Positions 44,582-53,531 of a DNA stretch of 64,000 nucleotides are shown piece by piece. The stretch comes from Halothiobacillus diazotrophicus (GTDB taxonomy: Bacteria; Pseudomonadota; Gammaproteobacteria; Halothiobacillales; Halothiobacillaceae). The stretch lies in contig NZ_CP016027.1 of the NCBI RefSeq assembly GCF_001663815.1, positions 248,001-312,000 on the forward strand, written 5' to 3'. Position 1 is the stretch's first letter. Each line of letters begins with the position of its first letter. The notes beneath the pieces were generated by a model. That model did no database searches, was not told the DNA's origin, and worked only from the letters and a program-made list of their open reading frames with translations. Both the position numbers and the translations under genes were made by a program.

Positions 44582-46000
44582 CTAGTCGGCGATCGGAAGC
44601 CGAATCTCCAGACACAATCCCGGTCGATGGTCGGATAGGTCAATGTCTCCGTGATGCGCCTTGACGGTGGCCAGTACCTGAGCCAATCCCAGTCCGTTGC
44701 CGGGCTGGTTGCGTGCGGCATCCAGCCGGACGAATCGCTGGAAGATGTGGTCGTACTGATCGCTGGGGACGCCGATCCCGGTATCGCAGATCTGAATGCT
44801 GGCCTGTTTGCCCGCGCTTCGTGCCTGAATCGTGATCGACCCGCCAACCGGCGTGTACTTGATGGCGTTGTCGAGGATGTTGCTCAGCGCCTGTGCCAGC
44901 AGGTCGCGGTTGCCGCGTACGCACAATGATTCGTGGGCAGAGACCGCAAGCGTCAGGCCGGCTTCTTCGGCACTGGCTTCGTACAGTTCCCCCAGATCCC
45001 GGCAGAGCGCCCCGATGTCGAGCGGGGTGAAGGGGAGTCGCTGAATGCCGGCTTCGGCTTGCGAGATCGAGAGCAGGGTATTGAAGGTGGACAGGATCCC
45101 CTGCAAGTCCTCGATGCTTTCGAGCAGCAGTTGCTGGCAGGGCGCGGTGTGTTGCGATTCGATCAGGGCGACTTCCAGGCGGCTGCGCAGGCGGTTGAGC
45201 GGGCTGCGCAGGTCGTGCGCCACGTTGTCCGTGACCTCCCGCATTCCTTTCACGAGGGCGTTGATGCGATCGAGCGTGTTGTTGAGTTCGGTGGCGATTT
45301 CGTCGAATTCGTTACGGCGTCGCGGATGGACGGGCAGTCGTTCCGTCAGGTCGCCGCTGGCGATCCGTCGCGCGGCCCGGCTGATCTGATCGATCTGCTT
45401 CAGGGCGGCCCGGCCCATCATGACGCCACCGAAGACGGCGCCGAGACTGATGAGCGTGAGGGCGATCAGGAACAGGGTGCCGATATATTCGCTCAGATCT
45501 TCCTCATCGGCCAGCTGTTGGCCCACCAGGATCCTGTTACCATTCGGCAGGGCCTTGACCTGCACCAGCACGTCGAAATCGTCCTTGCGTTGGCGAAGGG
45601 GGGGAGGGATGGACATGTCGTGGATGTCGACTGTGAAAACGCCGGGCGCCAGGGGTACGGCTTTTGGCCATTGGAGCAGATTGCCCGCCAGTAGATGACC
45701 GTTCCGGTCGGCCAGCGCGATGATGCCGCCCCGGCTGTGATCGAAGTGCCGTAGATCATGGATGCGCTCCATCAGATCGGCGGTGTGCAGCGGCGGGTGG
45801 TCGTCGTCCGGTTCGAGCAGGGTGGCCAGGTCGGTCTGCAACGTGTCGATCACGCGCTGGTTCAGATAACTCTGGGTCGAGAAGAACACGCCCCCCAGCA
45901 CGAGACCGGTCAGCAGGCTGAATCCCGCGGCGTATATCAACGAGAGCCGAAATACCGTGGTGCGCAGCAGTCGGGGAATCTGCAGGTGTCGCGACCGCAT
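44582..46000 (-). CDS. Sensor histidine kinase (OmpR-class partner)
   Basis: A 472-aa membrane kinase. TM1 (about 16-40) and TM2 (about 174-196) flank a periplasmic sensor of about 130 residues, followed by HAMP (to about 255). The phosphoacceptor is His262 (NVAHDLRSPLNRLR). The ATPase domain has the N-box NILDNAIKYTP, DTGIGVP and NGLGLAQVLATV. Signal and target are unknown. It follows its response regulator by 2 bases. The pair is divergent from the GtrB/GtrA genes, which it might regulate (inference). Confidence 0.93.
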   Translation of the reverse strand: MRSRHLQIPRLLRTTVFRLSLIYAAGFSLLTGLVLGGVFFSTQSYLNQRVIDTLQTDLATLLEPDDDHPPLHTADLMERIHDLRHFDHSRGGIIALADRNGHLLAGNLLQWPKAVPLAPGVFTVDIHDMSIPPPLRQRKDDFDVLVQVKALPNGNRILVGQQLADEEDLSEYIGTLFLIALTLISLGAVFGGVMMGRAALKQIDQISRAARRIASGDLTERLPVHPRRRNEFDEIATELNNTLDRINALVKGMREVTDNVAHDLRSPLNRLRSRLEVALIESQHTAPCQQLLLESIEDLQGILSTFNTLLSISQAEAGIQRLPFTPLDIGALCRDLGELYEASAEEAGLTLAVSAHESLCVRGNRDLLAQALSNILDNAIKYTPVGGSITIQARSAGKQASIQICDTGIGVPSDQYDHIFQRFVRLDAARNQPGNGLGLAQVLATVKAHHGDIDLSDHRPGLCLEIRLPIAD

Positions 46001-46002
46001 GC

Positions 46003-46686
46003 CTACTCCCCGGGCAGGATGCCCAGCCGATAGCCCGCGCCGCGGATCGTATGCAGCAGGGGGGGATTGAATTCCCGATCGATCTTGCGCCGCAGGCGCG
46101 AGATGTGCACCTCGATGACGTTGGTCTGAGGATCGAAATGGTAGTCCCAGACCTGTTCCAGGAGCATGGTTCGGGTCACGACTTGGTCTGCGTGGCGCAT
46201 CAGGTATTCCAGCAGACGAAACTCGCGGGGCTGCAGCAGAATGCGCTGGCCGGCCCGCGTGACCCGGTGCTTGCTGCGGTCGATTTCGAGGTCTGCCACC
46301 TGCAGGATGTCCGTGCTGGCGGCGGGTTGCGCCCGGCGGGTGAGGGCCGTGATCCGGGCCAGCAATTCACCGAAGGCATAAGGTTTCACGAGGTAGTCGT
46401 CGCCGCCCGCCCGCAGGCCGTGGATCCGGTCGTCCACCTCGCCCAGGGCGGAAAGAATCATGACCGGGGCATGTTTTCCCGCGGCGCGGTAGGCGGCCAC
46501 CAAGGCCAGACCGTCGAGTTTCGGCAGCATGCGGTCGACAATGAGCACGTCGTACTGACCGCTGATTGCCAGGTGCAGCCCGGTTTCCCCGTCCTCGGCC
46601 ACGTCGCAGAGGTAACCGGATTCGGTCAGCCCCTTGCTCAGGTAGTGGGCGGCTTGGGTATCGTCTTCGACTATGAGGATTTTCAT
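46003..46686 (-). CDS. OmpR/PhoB-family response regulator
   Basis: A 227-aa regulator with a receiver domain (acidic pair Glu7/Asp8/Asp9, phosphoacceptor Asp51 in VLIVDRMLPKLDG, conserved Ser in ILSALG and Lys in LVKPYAF). A winged-helix DNA-binding domain follows (about 130-225, LQPREFRLLEYLMRHADQVVTRTMLLEQVWDY). I chose the ATG at 46686 (MKILIVEDD); a Met two codons upstream is possible. It is first in the two-gene operon with the histidine kinase. Confidence 0.95.
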   Translation of the reverse strand: MKILIVEDDTQAAHYLSKGLTESGYLCDVAEDGETGLHLAISGQYDVLIVDRMLPKLDGLALVAAYRAAGKHAPVMILSALGEVDDRIHGLRAGGDDYLVKPYAFGELLARITALTRRAQPAASTDILQVADLEIDRSKHRVTRAGQRILLQPREFRLLEYLMRHADQVVTRTMLLEQVWDYHFDPQTNVIEVHISRLRRKIDREFNPPLLHTIRGAGYRLGILPGE

Positions 46687-46817
46687 GCCTCTCATCATAG
46701 CGCGCGCGTCCACGGCAGCGGATGACCATCTGGTTAGATTTGCGGTTGCGCGGGGCGAATCATCGAAATGGTCGGGGTTGCGTGTATTCTGACGCCCTGA
46801 ACTGGCTTCTGGACTGA

Positions 46818-47810
46818 ATGAGCATGAACGAACATCCGGTGAGTATTTCCTGTGTGGTGCCGGCCTACAACGAGGCGGCGAACCTGCCGCGGCTGATCGC
46901 GCAGTTGACCGAGCAGCTGTCCGCGCTCAGTACGGCTTGGGAAATCATTCTGGTCGACGACGGCAGTTCGGACGATACCCGTGCGGTGCTGGCCGGCTAT
47001 CAGACCCACCCCGGCCTCGTGGTGCTGCATTTTTCCCGGAATTTCGGCAAAGAGGCGGCCCTGAGTGCGGGGCTGGATCGCGCCCGGGGCGACGTCTGTT
47101 TTTTGCTGGATGCCGACCTGCAACATCCGGTCGCGCTGATGCCCCGGATGTTCCAGGCCTGGCAGGAAGGGGCGCAGATGGTCTATCTCGTGCGGGAGAA
47201 CCGGGATGACGAACCCGTGTGGAAACGCTGGGGCTCGTTGCTGCTCTATCGTCTGATCAATTTCGGTTCGCCCGTGCAGGTGCCCGAGGATGCCAGCGAT
47301 TTTCGTCTGCTGGACCGTCGGGTCGTCCGCGCCCTGCAGGCTCTGCCGGAGCGCAACCGCTTCATGAAGGGGCTGTATGCCTGGGTGGGCTTCCGGACGC
47401 TGGCCTTGCCCTATACCCCGGCTGCCCGGCTGCATGGCAAGAGCCATTTTTCCGGGCGACGGCTGATGAACCTGGCGCTGACCGGACTTACGGCCTTCTC
47501 GAACATGCCCTTGCGCCTCTGGAGCATTTTTGGCTTTCTATTGGCGGCCTTGGCCATTGGTTACGGCGCCTATGTGACGCTGGCCTATTTCATCGACCAG
47601 CGACCCGTGGCCGGCTGGACGACCATCGTGGCCGGCCTGATGCTCTTCAGCGGTATCCAGCTGATTTCCGTGGGCATCCTGGGAGAATATCTGGGCCGCG
47701 TCTACGACGAGGTCAAGCAACGTCCGCGCTACATCGTCGACGAGCAGATCGACAACAGCAGCGTGGCGCGACGGCCGGACCGCGACATCGACATCAACCA
47801 TGGCGCCTGA
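46818..47810 (+). CDS. GtrB/ArnC-like polyprenyl-phosphate glycosyltransferase (GT2)
   Basis: A 330-aa membrane-anchored GT2 enzyme that, in its family, transfers a sugar from a nucleotide donor to undecaprenyl phosphate. The catalytic domain has VVPAYNEAANL, ILVDDGSSDDT, FSRNFGKEAALSAG and the metal-binding DADLQHP. Two C-terminal membrane helices (about 233-258 and 270-293) precede the GEYLGRVYDEVKQRPRY motif typical of DPM1/GtrB proteins. The sugar is unknown. Its end overlaps the GtrA-like gene by 11 bases, so the two act together. Confidence 0.92.
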   Translation: MSMNEHPVSISCVVPAYNEAANLPRLIAQLTEQLSALSTAWEIILVDDGSSDDTRAVLAGYQTHPGLVVLHFSRNFGKEAALSAGLDRARGDVCFLLDADLQHPVALMPRMFQAWQEGAQMVYLVRENRDDEPVWKRWGSLLLYRLINFGSPVQVPEDASDFRLLDRRVVRALQALPERNRFMKGLYAWVGFRTLALPYTPAARLHGKSHFSGRRLMNLALTGLTAFSNMPLRLWSIFGFLLAALAIGYGAYVTLAYFIDQRPVAGWTTIVAGLMLFSGIQLISVGILGEYLGRVYDEVKQRPRYIVDEQIDNSSVARRPDRDIDINHGA

Positions 47811-48213
47811 ACGCGTTCTGGGTCTCCTGCGTACCGGACAGTCGCTGTTTTTCTTCGGTCTGGTCGGCCTGACTGCGGCGGGGGTTCATTTGGCCGTCGT
47901 GTGGGTTCTGGTGAGTCAGACGGGCATGGCGGCGCTGCTGGCCAACCCCGCCGGGTTTTTCGTGGCGTTCTGGGTCAGCTTTTTCGGTCATCGGCACGCG
48001 AGCTTCGCCCGGGAAGAACCTCACCCGATCCGGCAGGCTCTGCCGCGCTTCGCGCTGGTGGCGGTGCTGGCCTTCCTGGCCAACGAATTCCTCTATGCGC
48101 TGCTGTTGGCGTTCACGCCGCTGCCCTATACCGTCGCCCTGTTCCTGGTGATTCTTGTGGTAGCCGTCGGTACCTATCTCGCCAGCCGCCTTTGGGCGTT
48201 TCCGCTGGATTGA
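47800..48213 (+). CDS. GtrA-family membrane protein (putative lipid-linked sugar flippase)
   Basis: A 137-aa protein with four hydrophobic segments (about 15-37, 45-65, 80-102 and 108-130). The GtrA motif NPAGFFVAFWVSFFGHRHASF lies between TM2 and TM3. GtrA proteins are thought to flip the undecaprenyl-phosphate sugar made by GtrB. The 11-base overlap with the upstream GT2 gene supports this pairing. It ends 9 bases before the convergent ArnT-like gene. Confidence 0.9.
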   Translation: MAPERVLGLLRTGQSLFFFGLVGLTAAGVHLAVVWVLVSQTGMAALLANPAGFFVAFWVSFFGHRHASFAREEPHPIRQALPRFALVAVLAFLANEFLYALLLAFTPLPYTVALFLVILVVAVGTYLASRLWAFPLD

Positions 48214-48222
48214 TGTGCCGAC

Positions 48223-49848
48223 TTAGGGGTTGGGCGCCGCAGCTGGGGTGCAGCCGAAGCAATACACATTCACCCGCTTGTCCTGCGCGCGTGGCTGTAC
48301 CTGGGCCAGTAGCGGCGCGTTGGCCGCGTCGTTGCGGTTGGCATAGACCCAGACCGGCGGGCGGGCGCCAGCCCTGGCCTGCGCGATCATCGTGGCCAGA
48401 TCGTCGGTGGAAATCAGGATTTTTGCCGCAGCCTTGGGATCGAACTGCGCGGAGGTGTACAGCTCTGTATTGGAGCCGTCGGTCTTGAAGTTGGCCGGAT
48501 CATGCCATTCGCCGGTGACGAGTGCCGGTTCCGGTCGATCCAGGTAGAACGGCACGCTGAAGAAATAGTAGTTGTAGAACACCACGCTGGCGTCCGGTGC
48601 GATCTCCGAGCGGATCGATTCGGTCACCGCCTTGTGGGATTTGTGATCGATCAGGCTGAAGGTGATCACCGAGACGAGGCCGAGACTCCCGCCGATCAGG
48701 GCCAGCAGGGCGATCCGCCGATACCAGGCGTGGATCTGCACGGGGTTCTGTGCATTGCGGGCCAGCACCTGATCGAAGAGCAGGGCCATGAGCAGGGCGA
48801 AACCGGGCACGGTGGGCAGGATGTAGCCGATCAGCTTCGAGGTGGGGATGGAGAAGAACATCAGGATCGCGGCCACCCAGATCACGCCGAGACTGACGAT
48901 GGTGTGCTTGCCGGCCGGCAGCAGTGCCTGACGCCAGCCGGGGAGGATGCGCATCAGCAGGATGCCGACGATCCAGGGCAGCAGGCCGCCGAACAGCACC
49001 ATGAAGTAGAAGTAGAAGGGCTGGGGATTGTTGAAGGTGCTGTCGAGATAGCGGTCGAACTGCTGGTAGATGAAGGTGTAGTAGAGAAAGCCCGGGAACT
49101 TCAGCTCCATCAGCAGGAACCAGGGCGCGGCGATCAGCAGGAACACCACGATGCCCGGCAGCGAGATCAACCGATAGAGGTGCGTGTAGCGGCGCAGCCA
49201 GAGCAGCCAGAAGGTGACCACCATGCCCGGCAGCACGAACCCGATCATCCCCTTCGTCAGCATGCCGAGCGCCGCCGTGGCATAGGCCAGGATCAGGATC
49301 TTCGGGGCCGTCGCGCCTGCCTTCATCCGTTCGCTGACATGCGCGAGCAGGAGGATCGTGATCGCGATCAGCGAGGCGACCAGCATGTCCATGCTGGCGA
49401 ACTGCGAACCATCGAAGAACAGGGGAAACGTGCCCAGCAATAGCAGCGACAGCCCGGCGGCCCGGCGGCTCGCGTGGGTGTCCAGAAACCAGAACAGGGT
49501 AGCGCCGGTGAAAAACGCGCCGAGGAACGGTGCCAGTCGTGCGGCCCATTCGTGCACGCCGAACAGGGACATCGACGTGGCCGTGACCCAATAGAACAGT
49601 GGCGGCTTGTGGAAGAAGGGCAGCCCGTCGAGCCGGGGCACGAGCCAATCGTGGGATTGCAGCATGGCGAGCGCGACGCCGACGTAGCGACCCTCGTCGG
49701 GGACGAAGAGCGGACGCATCCATTGCGTGGCGGCCAGCCAGAAGGCGAAGGCGGCCAGCAGCCAGACGGGGTGGGCCAGCAGCCACTGGCCGATGCGGGC
49801 GGGGCGGGTGCCGATCGGGGAAGGCGTCACGGTCATGGTCAGCGTCAC
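48223..49848 (-). CDS. ArnT-like membrane glycosyltransferase (GT83/PMT family)
   Basis: A 541-aa integral membrane transferase close in length to E. coli ArnT (550 aa). The acidic active-site motif of the family is seen in FVPDEGRYVGVALAML at the N-terminus, followed by about a dozen hydrophobic segments and a periplasmic C-terminal domain (from about 400). Such enzymes take a sugar from undecaprenyl phosphate in the periplasm and place it on lipid A or another acceptor. The convergent GtrB/GtrA pair could make its donor. ArnABDEF genes are absent here, so aminoarabinose is not established as the sugar. Confidence 0.87.
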   Translation of the reverse strand: MTLTMTVTPSPIGTRPARIGQWLLAHPVWLLAAFAFWLAATQWMRPLFVPDEGRYVGVALAMLQSHDWLVPRLDGLPFFHKPPLFYWVTATSMSLFGVHEWAARLAPFLGAFFTGATLFWFLDTHASRRAAGLSLLLLGTFPLFFDGSQFASMDMLVASLIAITILLLAHVSERMKAGATAPKILILAYATAALGMLTKGMIGFVLPGMVVTFWLLWLRRYTHLYRLISLPGIVVFLLIAAPWFLLMELKFPGFLYYTFIYQQFDRYLDSTFNNPQPFYFYFMVLFGGLLPWIVGILLMRILPGWRQALLPAGKHTIVSLGVIWVAAILMFFSIPTSKLIGYILPTVPGFALLMALLFDQVLARNAQNPVQIHAWYRRIALLALIGGSLGLVSVITFSLIDHKSHKAVTESIRSEIAPDASVVFYNYYFFSVPFYLDRPEPALVTGEWHDPANFKTDGSNTELYTSAQFDPKAAAKILISTDDLATMIAQARAGARPPVWVYANRNDAANAPLLAQVQPRAQDKRVNVYCFGCTPAAAPNP

Positions 49849-49992
49849 TCGGTAAATGGGGCATCAATTGAAGCGTCGAAGGTCGGCATGGTACCGGATA
49901 TCCGACGGTTGTGGGTTTCATCCGCCATTGGGTTCACGACAACCGAATCCGTTGGCTGGCCATTCGGCGGAAAGAGGCGCTAGGATGAGCGC

Positions 49993-50910
49993 ATGAGCGA
50001 ACCACGAATCCAGCAGGTCCAGCAGATTCTCGATCACGCGGCGCGGTCGGTGTCGACGAGTCGTTCCTTTGGGCCTGTGACGGCAGTGCAGCCGGTGTCC
50101 GGCGGCTGCATCAACCGCACCGAACGGATCAGCACGGATCGGGGCCCGTTATTGTTTCTCAAAACGCTGGATGTCCGACGCGGCGATCCCGCTGCCGAAC
50201 GGCGTTTCGCCGCGGAAGCGGCCGGTCTCGCTGCCCTCGCTGCGCATATCCGGGTGCCGGAACCGCTGGCCTGGGGCGAGGCTGCCGGGCAGGGGTATTT
50301 GCTGCTCGAATGGCTGGAGCTAGGCGGGCGGGGCGACGACGCCCGTCTGGGCGAACAGCTCGCGGCGCTGCACGGCGCGGCGCAGCCGCACTTCGGATTT
50401 GTCGCGGACAACTTCATCGGTACGACCCCGCAGCGGAATGCGCCGTCGTCGGACTGGATCGATTTCTACGGCCGTCATCGGTTGCAGCCGCAGCTCGAAT
50501 GGGCCGGCGAACGCGGGTTGCCCCGGCGCGACGTCGAACGCGGATTCCGGCTGATTGCCGCATTGCCGGCATTTTTCACCAGCTACATGCCCACACCCTC
50601 GCTGATCCACGGCGATCTCTGGGGGGGCAACTATGGTTTTACCCGGGATGGCGCGCCGGTACTCTACGATCCGGCCGCCTACTGCGCCGACCGGGAGGCG
50701 GAGCTGGCAATGACCGAGCTGTTCGGCGGGTTCTCCCCGCGCTTCTACGACGCCTATCGGGCGAGTGCACCGCTTGATGCGGGCTATGGTCTGCGCAAGA
50801 CCCTCTACAACCTGTATCACATCCTGAATCATTTCAATCTGTTCGGCGGTGGCTACGGGCATCAGGCGGCCGGGATGATCCAGCGATTGCTGGACGAAGT
50901 CGGGGAATGA
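49993..50910 (+). CDS. Fructosamine kinase family protein
   Basis: A 305-aa APH-fold kinase of the fructosamine/ketosamine-3-kinase family (E. coli YniA-like), proposed to phosphorylate glycated amines so that they break down. Blocks are VSGGCINRTERI, FLKTLD with the ATP-site Lys, GYLLLEWLELG, HFGFVADNFIGTTPQ, the catalytic loop LIHGDLWGGNYGF and PVLYDPAAYCADREAELAMTELFGGF. It lies alone between a divergent ArnT-like gene and trhP. Confidence 0.95.
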   Translation: MSEPRIQQVQQILDHAARSVSTSRSFGPVTAVQPVSGGCINRTERISTDRGPLLFLKTLDVRRGDPAAERRFAAEAAGLAALAAHIRVPEPLAWGEAAGQGYLLLEWLELGGRGDDARLGEQLAALHGAAQPHFGFVADNFIGTTPQRNAPSSDWIDFYGRHRLQPQLEWAGERGLPRRDVERGFRLIAALPAFFTSYMPTPSLIHGDLWGGNYGFTRDGAPVLYDPAAYCADREAELAMTELFGGFSPRFYDAYRASAPLDAGYGLRKTLYNLYHILNHFNLFGGGYGHQAAGMIQRLLDEVGE

Positions 50911-50983
50911 GGTTTTGCTGATTCCGAGGGCGTCGACAGGCTACAATAGCGGATTGTCCGATAGAGTCGATGAGTAGATAGCC

Positions 50984-52411
50984 ATGAAAGCGCCGGAGTT
51001 GTTGTCACCAGCGGGTACGCTGAAATCCATGCGGTATGCGTTTGCCTACGGCGCGGATGCGGTTTATGCCGGTCTGCCGCGCTACAGCCTGCGCGCGCGC
51101 AACAACGATTTTCTGGAGGACAACCTGCGCATCGGCATCGACGAGGCCCATGCCGCCGGCAAGCAGTTCTTCATGGCGGTGAACATCTCCCCGCACAACA
51201 GCAAGCTCCGAACCTTCATCAAGGACATGACGCCCCTGGTCGAGATGCAGCCCGATGCCTTCATCATGGCCGATCCGGGCCTGATCATGATGGTACGCGA
51301 ACAGTGGCCGGACATGCCGATCCATCTCTCCGTGCAGGCCAACACCGTGAATTACGCCACGGTGCAGTTCTGGAAATCCGTCGGGGTGTCCCGCGTGATT
51401 CTCTCCCGTGAACTTTCCCTGGACGAAATCGCCGAGATCCGCGATCGCTGCCCGGACATGGAACTGGAAGTCTTCGTACATGGCGCGCTGTGCATTGCCT
51501 ATTCCGGGCGCTGCCTGCTCTCGGGCTACTTCAATCACCGCGATCCCAATCAGGGGACCTGCACCAACGCCTGCCGCTGGGAATACAAGACCCATGGTGC
51601 CGAGGAGGATATTTCCGGCGTCGTCCACCCCGATCAGGCCGAAGTCATCTCGATGGCCGATCTGAATGCCAGCAACAAGATCGCCGGCGAGCGGATCGAG
51701 GGGCTGGATCTTTCCGGGGGGCTGGCCCACGAGACCTTCGGGCCGACCGGCGGTGCGCGACATCCCCTGGCCGACCGGGTCTATCTCCTCGAAGAGCTCA
51801 ATCGACCGGGCGAACTGATGCCCATCGAGGAGGACGAACACGGCACCTACATCATGAACTCCCGCGATCTGCGTGCCGTGGAGCACGTGCAGGCCCTGAC
51901 GCGCATCGGCGTGGACTGCCTGAAGATCGAGGGGCGGACCAAGAGCCACTACTACGTCGCGCGGACGGCTCAGGTCTACCGGCGGGCGATCGACGACGCC
52001 GTGGCCGGCAAGCCGTTCGACCCCGAACTGCTGGTCGAGCTCGACAATCTGGCGCACCGCGGCTACACGGACGGCTTCTTCGAGCGTCATCACACCAAGG
52101 AATACCAGAACTACATCGAGGGCGTCTCGAAGAATCGCGAACAGCAGTTCGTGGGCGAGATTTCCGGCATCAAGGGCGACTGGGCCGAGGTGGAAATCAA
52201 GAACAAGCTGCAGGTCGGCGATGCCGTGACCTTCCTGCTGCCGGACGGCAACCGGGTCGAGCAGGTCGCGGAAATGCAGGCCATGGACGGCTCGGCCATG
52301 ATCGAGGCGCCCGGCGGCGGTCATCGGGTGCGTCTGCGTCTGCCCGCGGGTGCCGCGCAATATGGGGACCGGCTGAAGTACGGTCTGATCGCCAAGCACC
52401 TCAAGTCGTGA
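50984..52411 (+). CDS. trhP: U32-family tRNA hydroxylation protein TrhP (YegQ)
   Basis: Peptidase-U32-like protein (475 aa) that in E. coli acts in prephenate-dependent 5-hydroxyuridine formation at tRNA position 34. The N-terminus KAPELLSPAGTLKSMRYAFAYGADAVYAG and the cysteine-rich block HGALCIAYSGRCLLSG...NQGTCTNACRWEY are characteristic; the cysteines may bind an iron-sulfur cluster. A C-terminal beta domain follows from about residue 395. It is followed within 4 bases by lptF. Confidence 0.93.
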   Translation: MKAPELLSPAGTLKSMRYAFAYGADAVYAGLPRYSLRARNNDFLEDNLRIGIDEAHAAGKQFFMAVNISPHNSKLRTFIKDMTPLVEMQPDAFIMADPGLIMMVREQWPDMPIHLSVQANTVNYATVQFWKSVGVSRVILSRELSLDEIAEIRDRCPDMELEVFVHGALCIAYSGRCLLSGYFNHRDPNQGTCTNACRWEYKTHGAEEDISGVVHPDQAEVISMADLNASNKIAGERIEGLDLSGGLAHETFGPTGGARHPLADRVYLLEELNRPGELMPIEEDEHGTYIMNSRDLRAVEHVQALTRIGVDCLKIEGRTKSHYYVARTAQVYRRAIDDAVAGKPFDPELLVELDNLAHRGYTDGFFERHHTKEYQNYIEGVSKNREQQFVGEISGIKGDWAEVEIKNKLQVGDAVTFLLPDGNRVEQVAEMQAMDGSAMIEAPGGGHRVRLRLPAGAAQYGDRLKYGLIAKHLKS

Positions 52412-52415
52412 GCCG

Positions 52416-53531
52416 ATGTCGATCCTGACGCGCTACTTCCTGCGCGAATCCGGTGTCGCCACGCTGGGCGTGGGTGCGACGGTTTTGCTGATCATGCTGG
52501 CCAATCTCCTGGCCAAGGCCCTGGGCATGACGGCGGAAGGCGCGCTGCCGGCCCACCTGATCCCGGCCATCATGGCGTTCAATGCCGTGAACCTGCTCAT
52601 GTACGTCCTGCCGGTCGGCCTGTTCATCGGGTTGATGCTGGCGCTGGGGCGTCTGAATCGCGATTCCGAATTGTCCGTGATGCGCGCCTGCGGCTACGGC
52701 CCGAGTCATCTCACCCGTGCCGTGCTGTGGCTCGCCATTCCGGTCACGCTGTTGGCTGCTTTCATCACGCTCGTCGGCTGGCCCTACCTCGATCAGGTTC
52801 GGACACAGATGATCGATACGGCCCGAAGCCAGAAGTTGCTTGAACAACTGCCGGTCGGGCGCTTCATCGAGGATCCCAGTGGCAAGCTGGTGCTGTATGT
52901 CGGTGGCAAGGCCAAGGGCGGTTACACGGATATCTTCGCCTTCAATCAACCGTTGAACAGCGGCAGCGCCAATCGGAAATCCGGTATCGAAATGGCGCCG
53001 ACCGGGCATCTGATCGCCGATGATGACGGCAATCGCTACATGGTTCTGGCCGATGGTCGGCGCATCCAGGGCGATCCGGGTCAGGCCGACTGGACCGTGG
53101 TCGACTATCGGACGCACGAAATCCTCATCCCGGGTGCATCGTCGGCCATCACGGGCCAGAGTACCCAGAAGAGTTCCTGGGCCCTGTTGTTTTCGAAGGT
53201 GCCGGACGATCAGGCCCAGATCTTCTACCGGATCTCGCAGGCGCTGAGTGCCCTGGTCCTGGCCTTGATCGCCGTGCCGCTCGCCCAGTCCCGCCCGCGT
53301 TCCGGTCGCTATGGGCGCTTGTTTTGGGCGTTCCTGCTCTATGCGCTCTACTTCAATCTGATTGCCCTGATCGACAACGCGATCAAGCATCAGGAACTGT
53401 CCCTGCTGGCGGGCATGGCGGTTACGCACGGCAGCTTCATCCTGCTCTGGCTGGGACTGCTGTGGTGGTCCGGCAACGGCGTGCGGCGTTTGCGGCAACG
53501 ATGGCTCAGGTGGCGTCATGGGTACGCTTGA
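52416..53531 (+). CDS. lptF: LPS export ABC transporter permease LptF
   Basis: One of the two LptB2FG permeases. The 371-aa YjgP/YjgQ-family protein has six membrane segments: three N-terminal (about 12-33, 48-70, 97-122) and three C-terminal (about 270-370). A periplasmic jellyroll domain (about 125-265) lies between them. The N-terminus SILTRYFLRESGVATLGVG carries the LptF-type start. It overlaps lptG by 14 bases, the conserved order. Confidence 0.93.
   Translation: MSILTRYFLRESGVATLGVGATVLLIMLANLLAKALGMTAEGALPAHLIPAIMAFNAVNLLMYVLPVGLFIGLMLALGRLNRDSELSVMRACGYGPSHLTRAVLWLAIPVTLLAAFITLVGWPYLDQVRTQMIDTARSQKLLEQLPVGRFIEDPSGKLVLYVGGKAKGGYTDIFAFNQPLNSGSANRKSGIEMAPTGHLIADDDGNRYMVLADGRRIQGDPGQADWTVVDYRTHEILIPGASSAITGQSTQKSSWALLFSKVPDDQAQIFYRISQALSALVLALIAVPLAQSRPRSGRYGRLFWAFLLYALYFNLIALIDNAIKHQELSLLAGMAVTHGSFILLWLGLLWWSGNGVRRLRQRWLRWRHGYA

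Noticed and set aside
48223-49848. Assigning the transferase firmly as ArnT (aminoarabinose transferase)
   Set aside because: Length and the acidic motif fit, but no other arn gene is present and PMT/GT83 relatives use other sugars. Only ArnT-like is justified.
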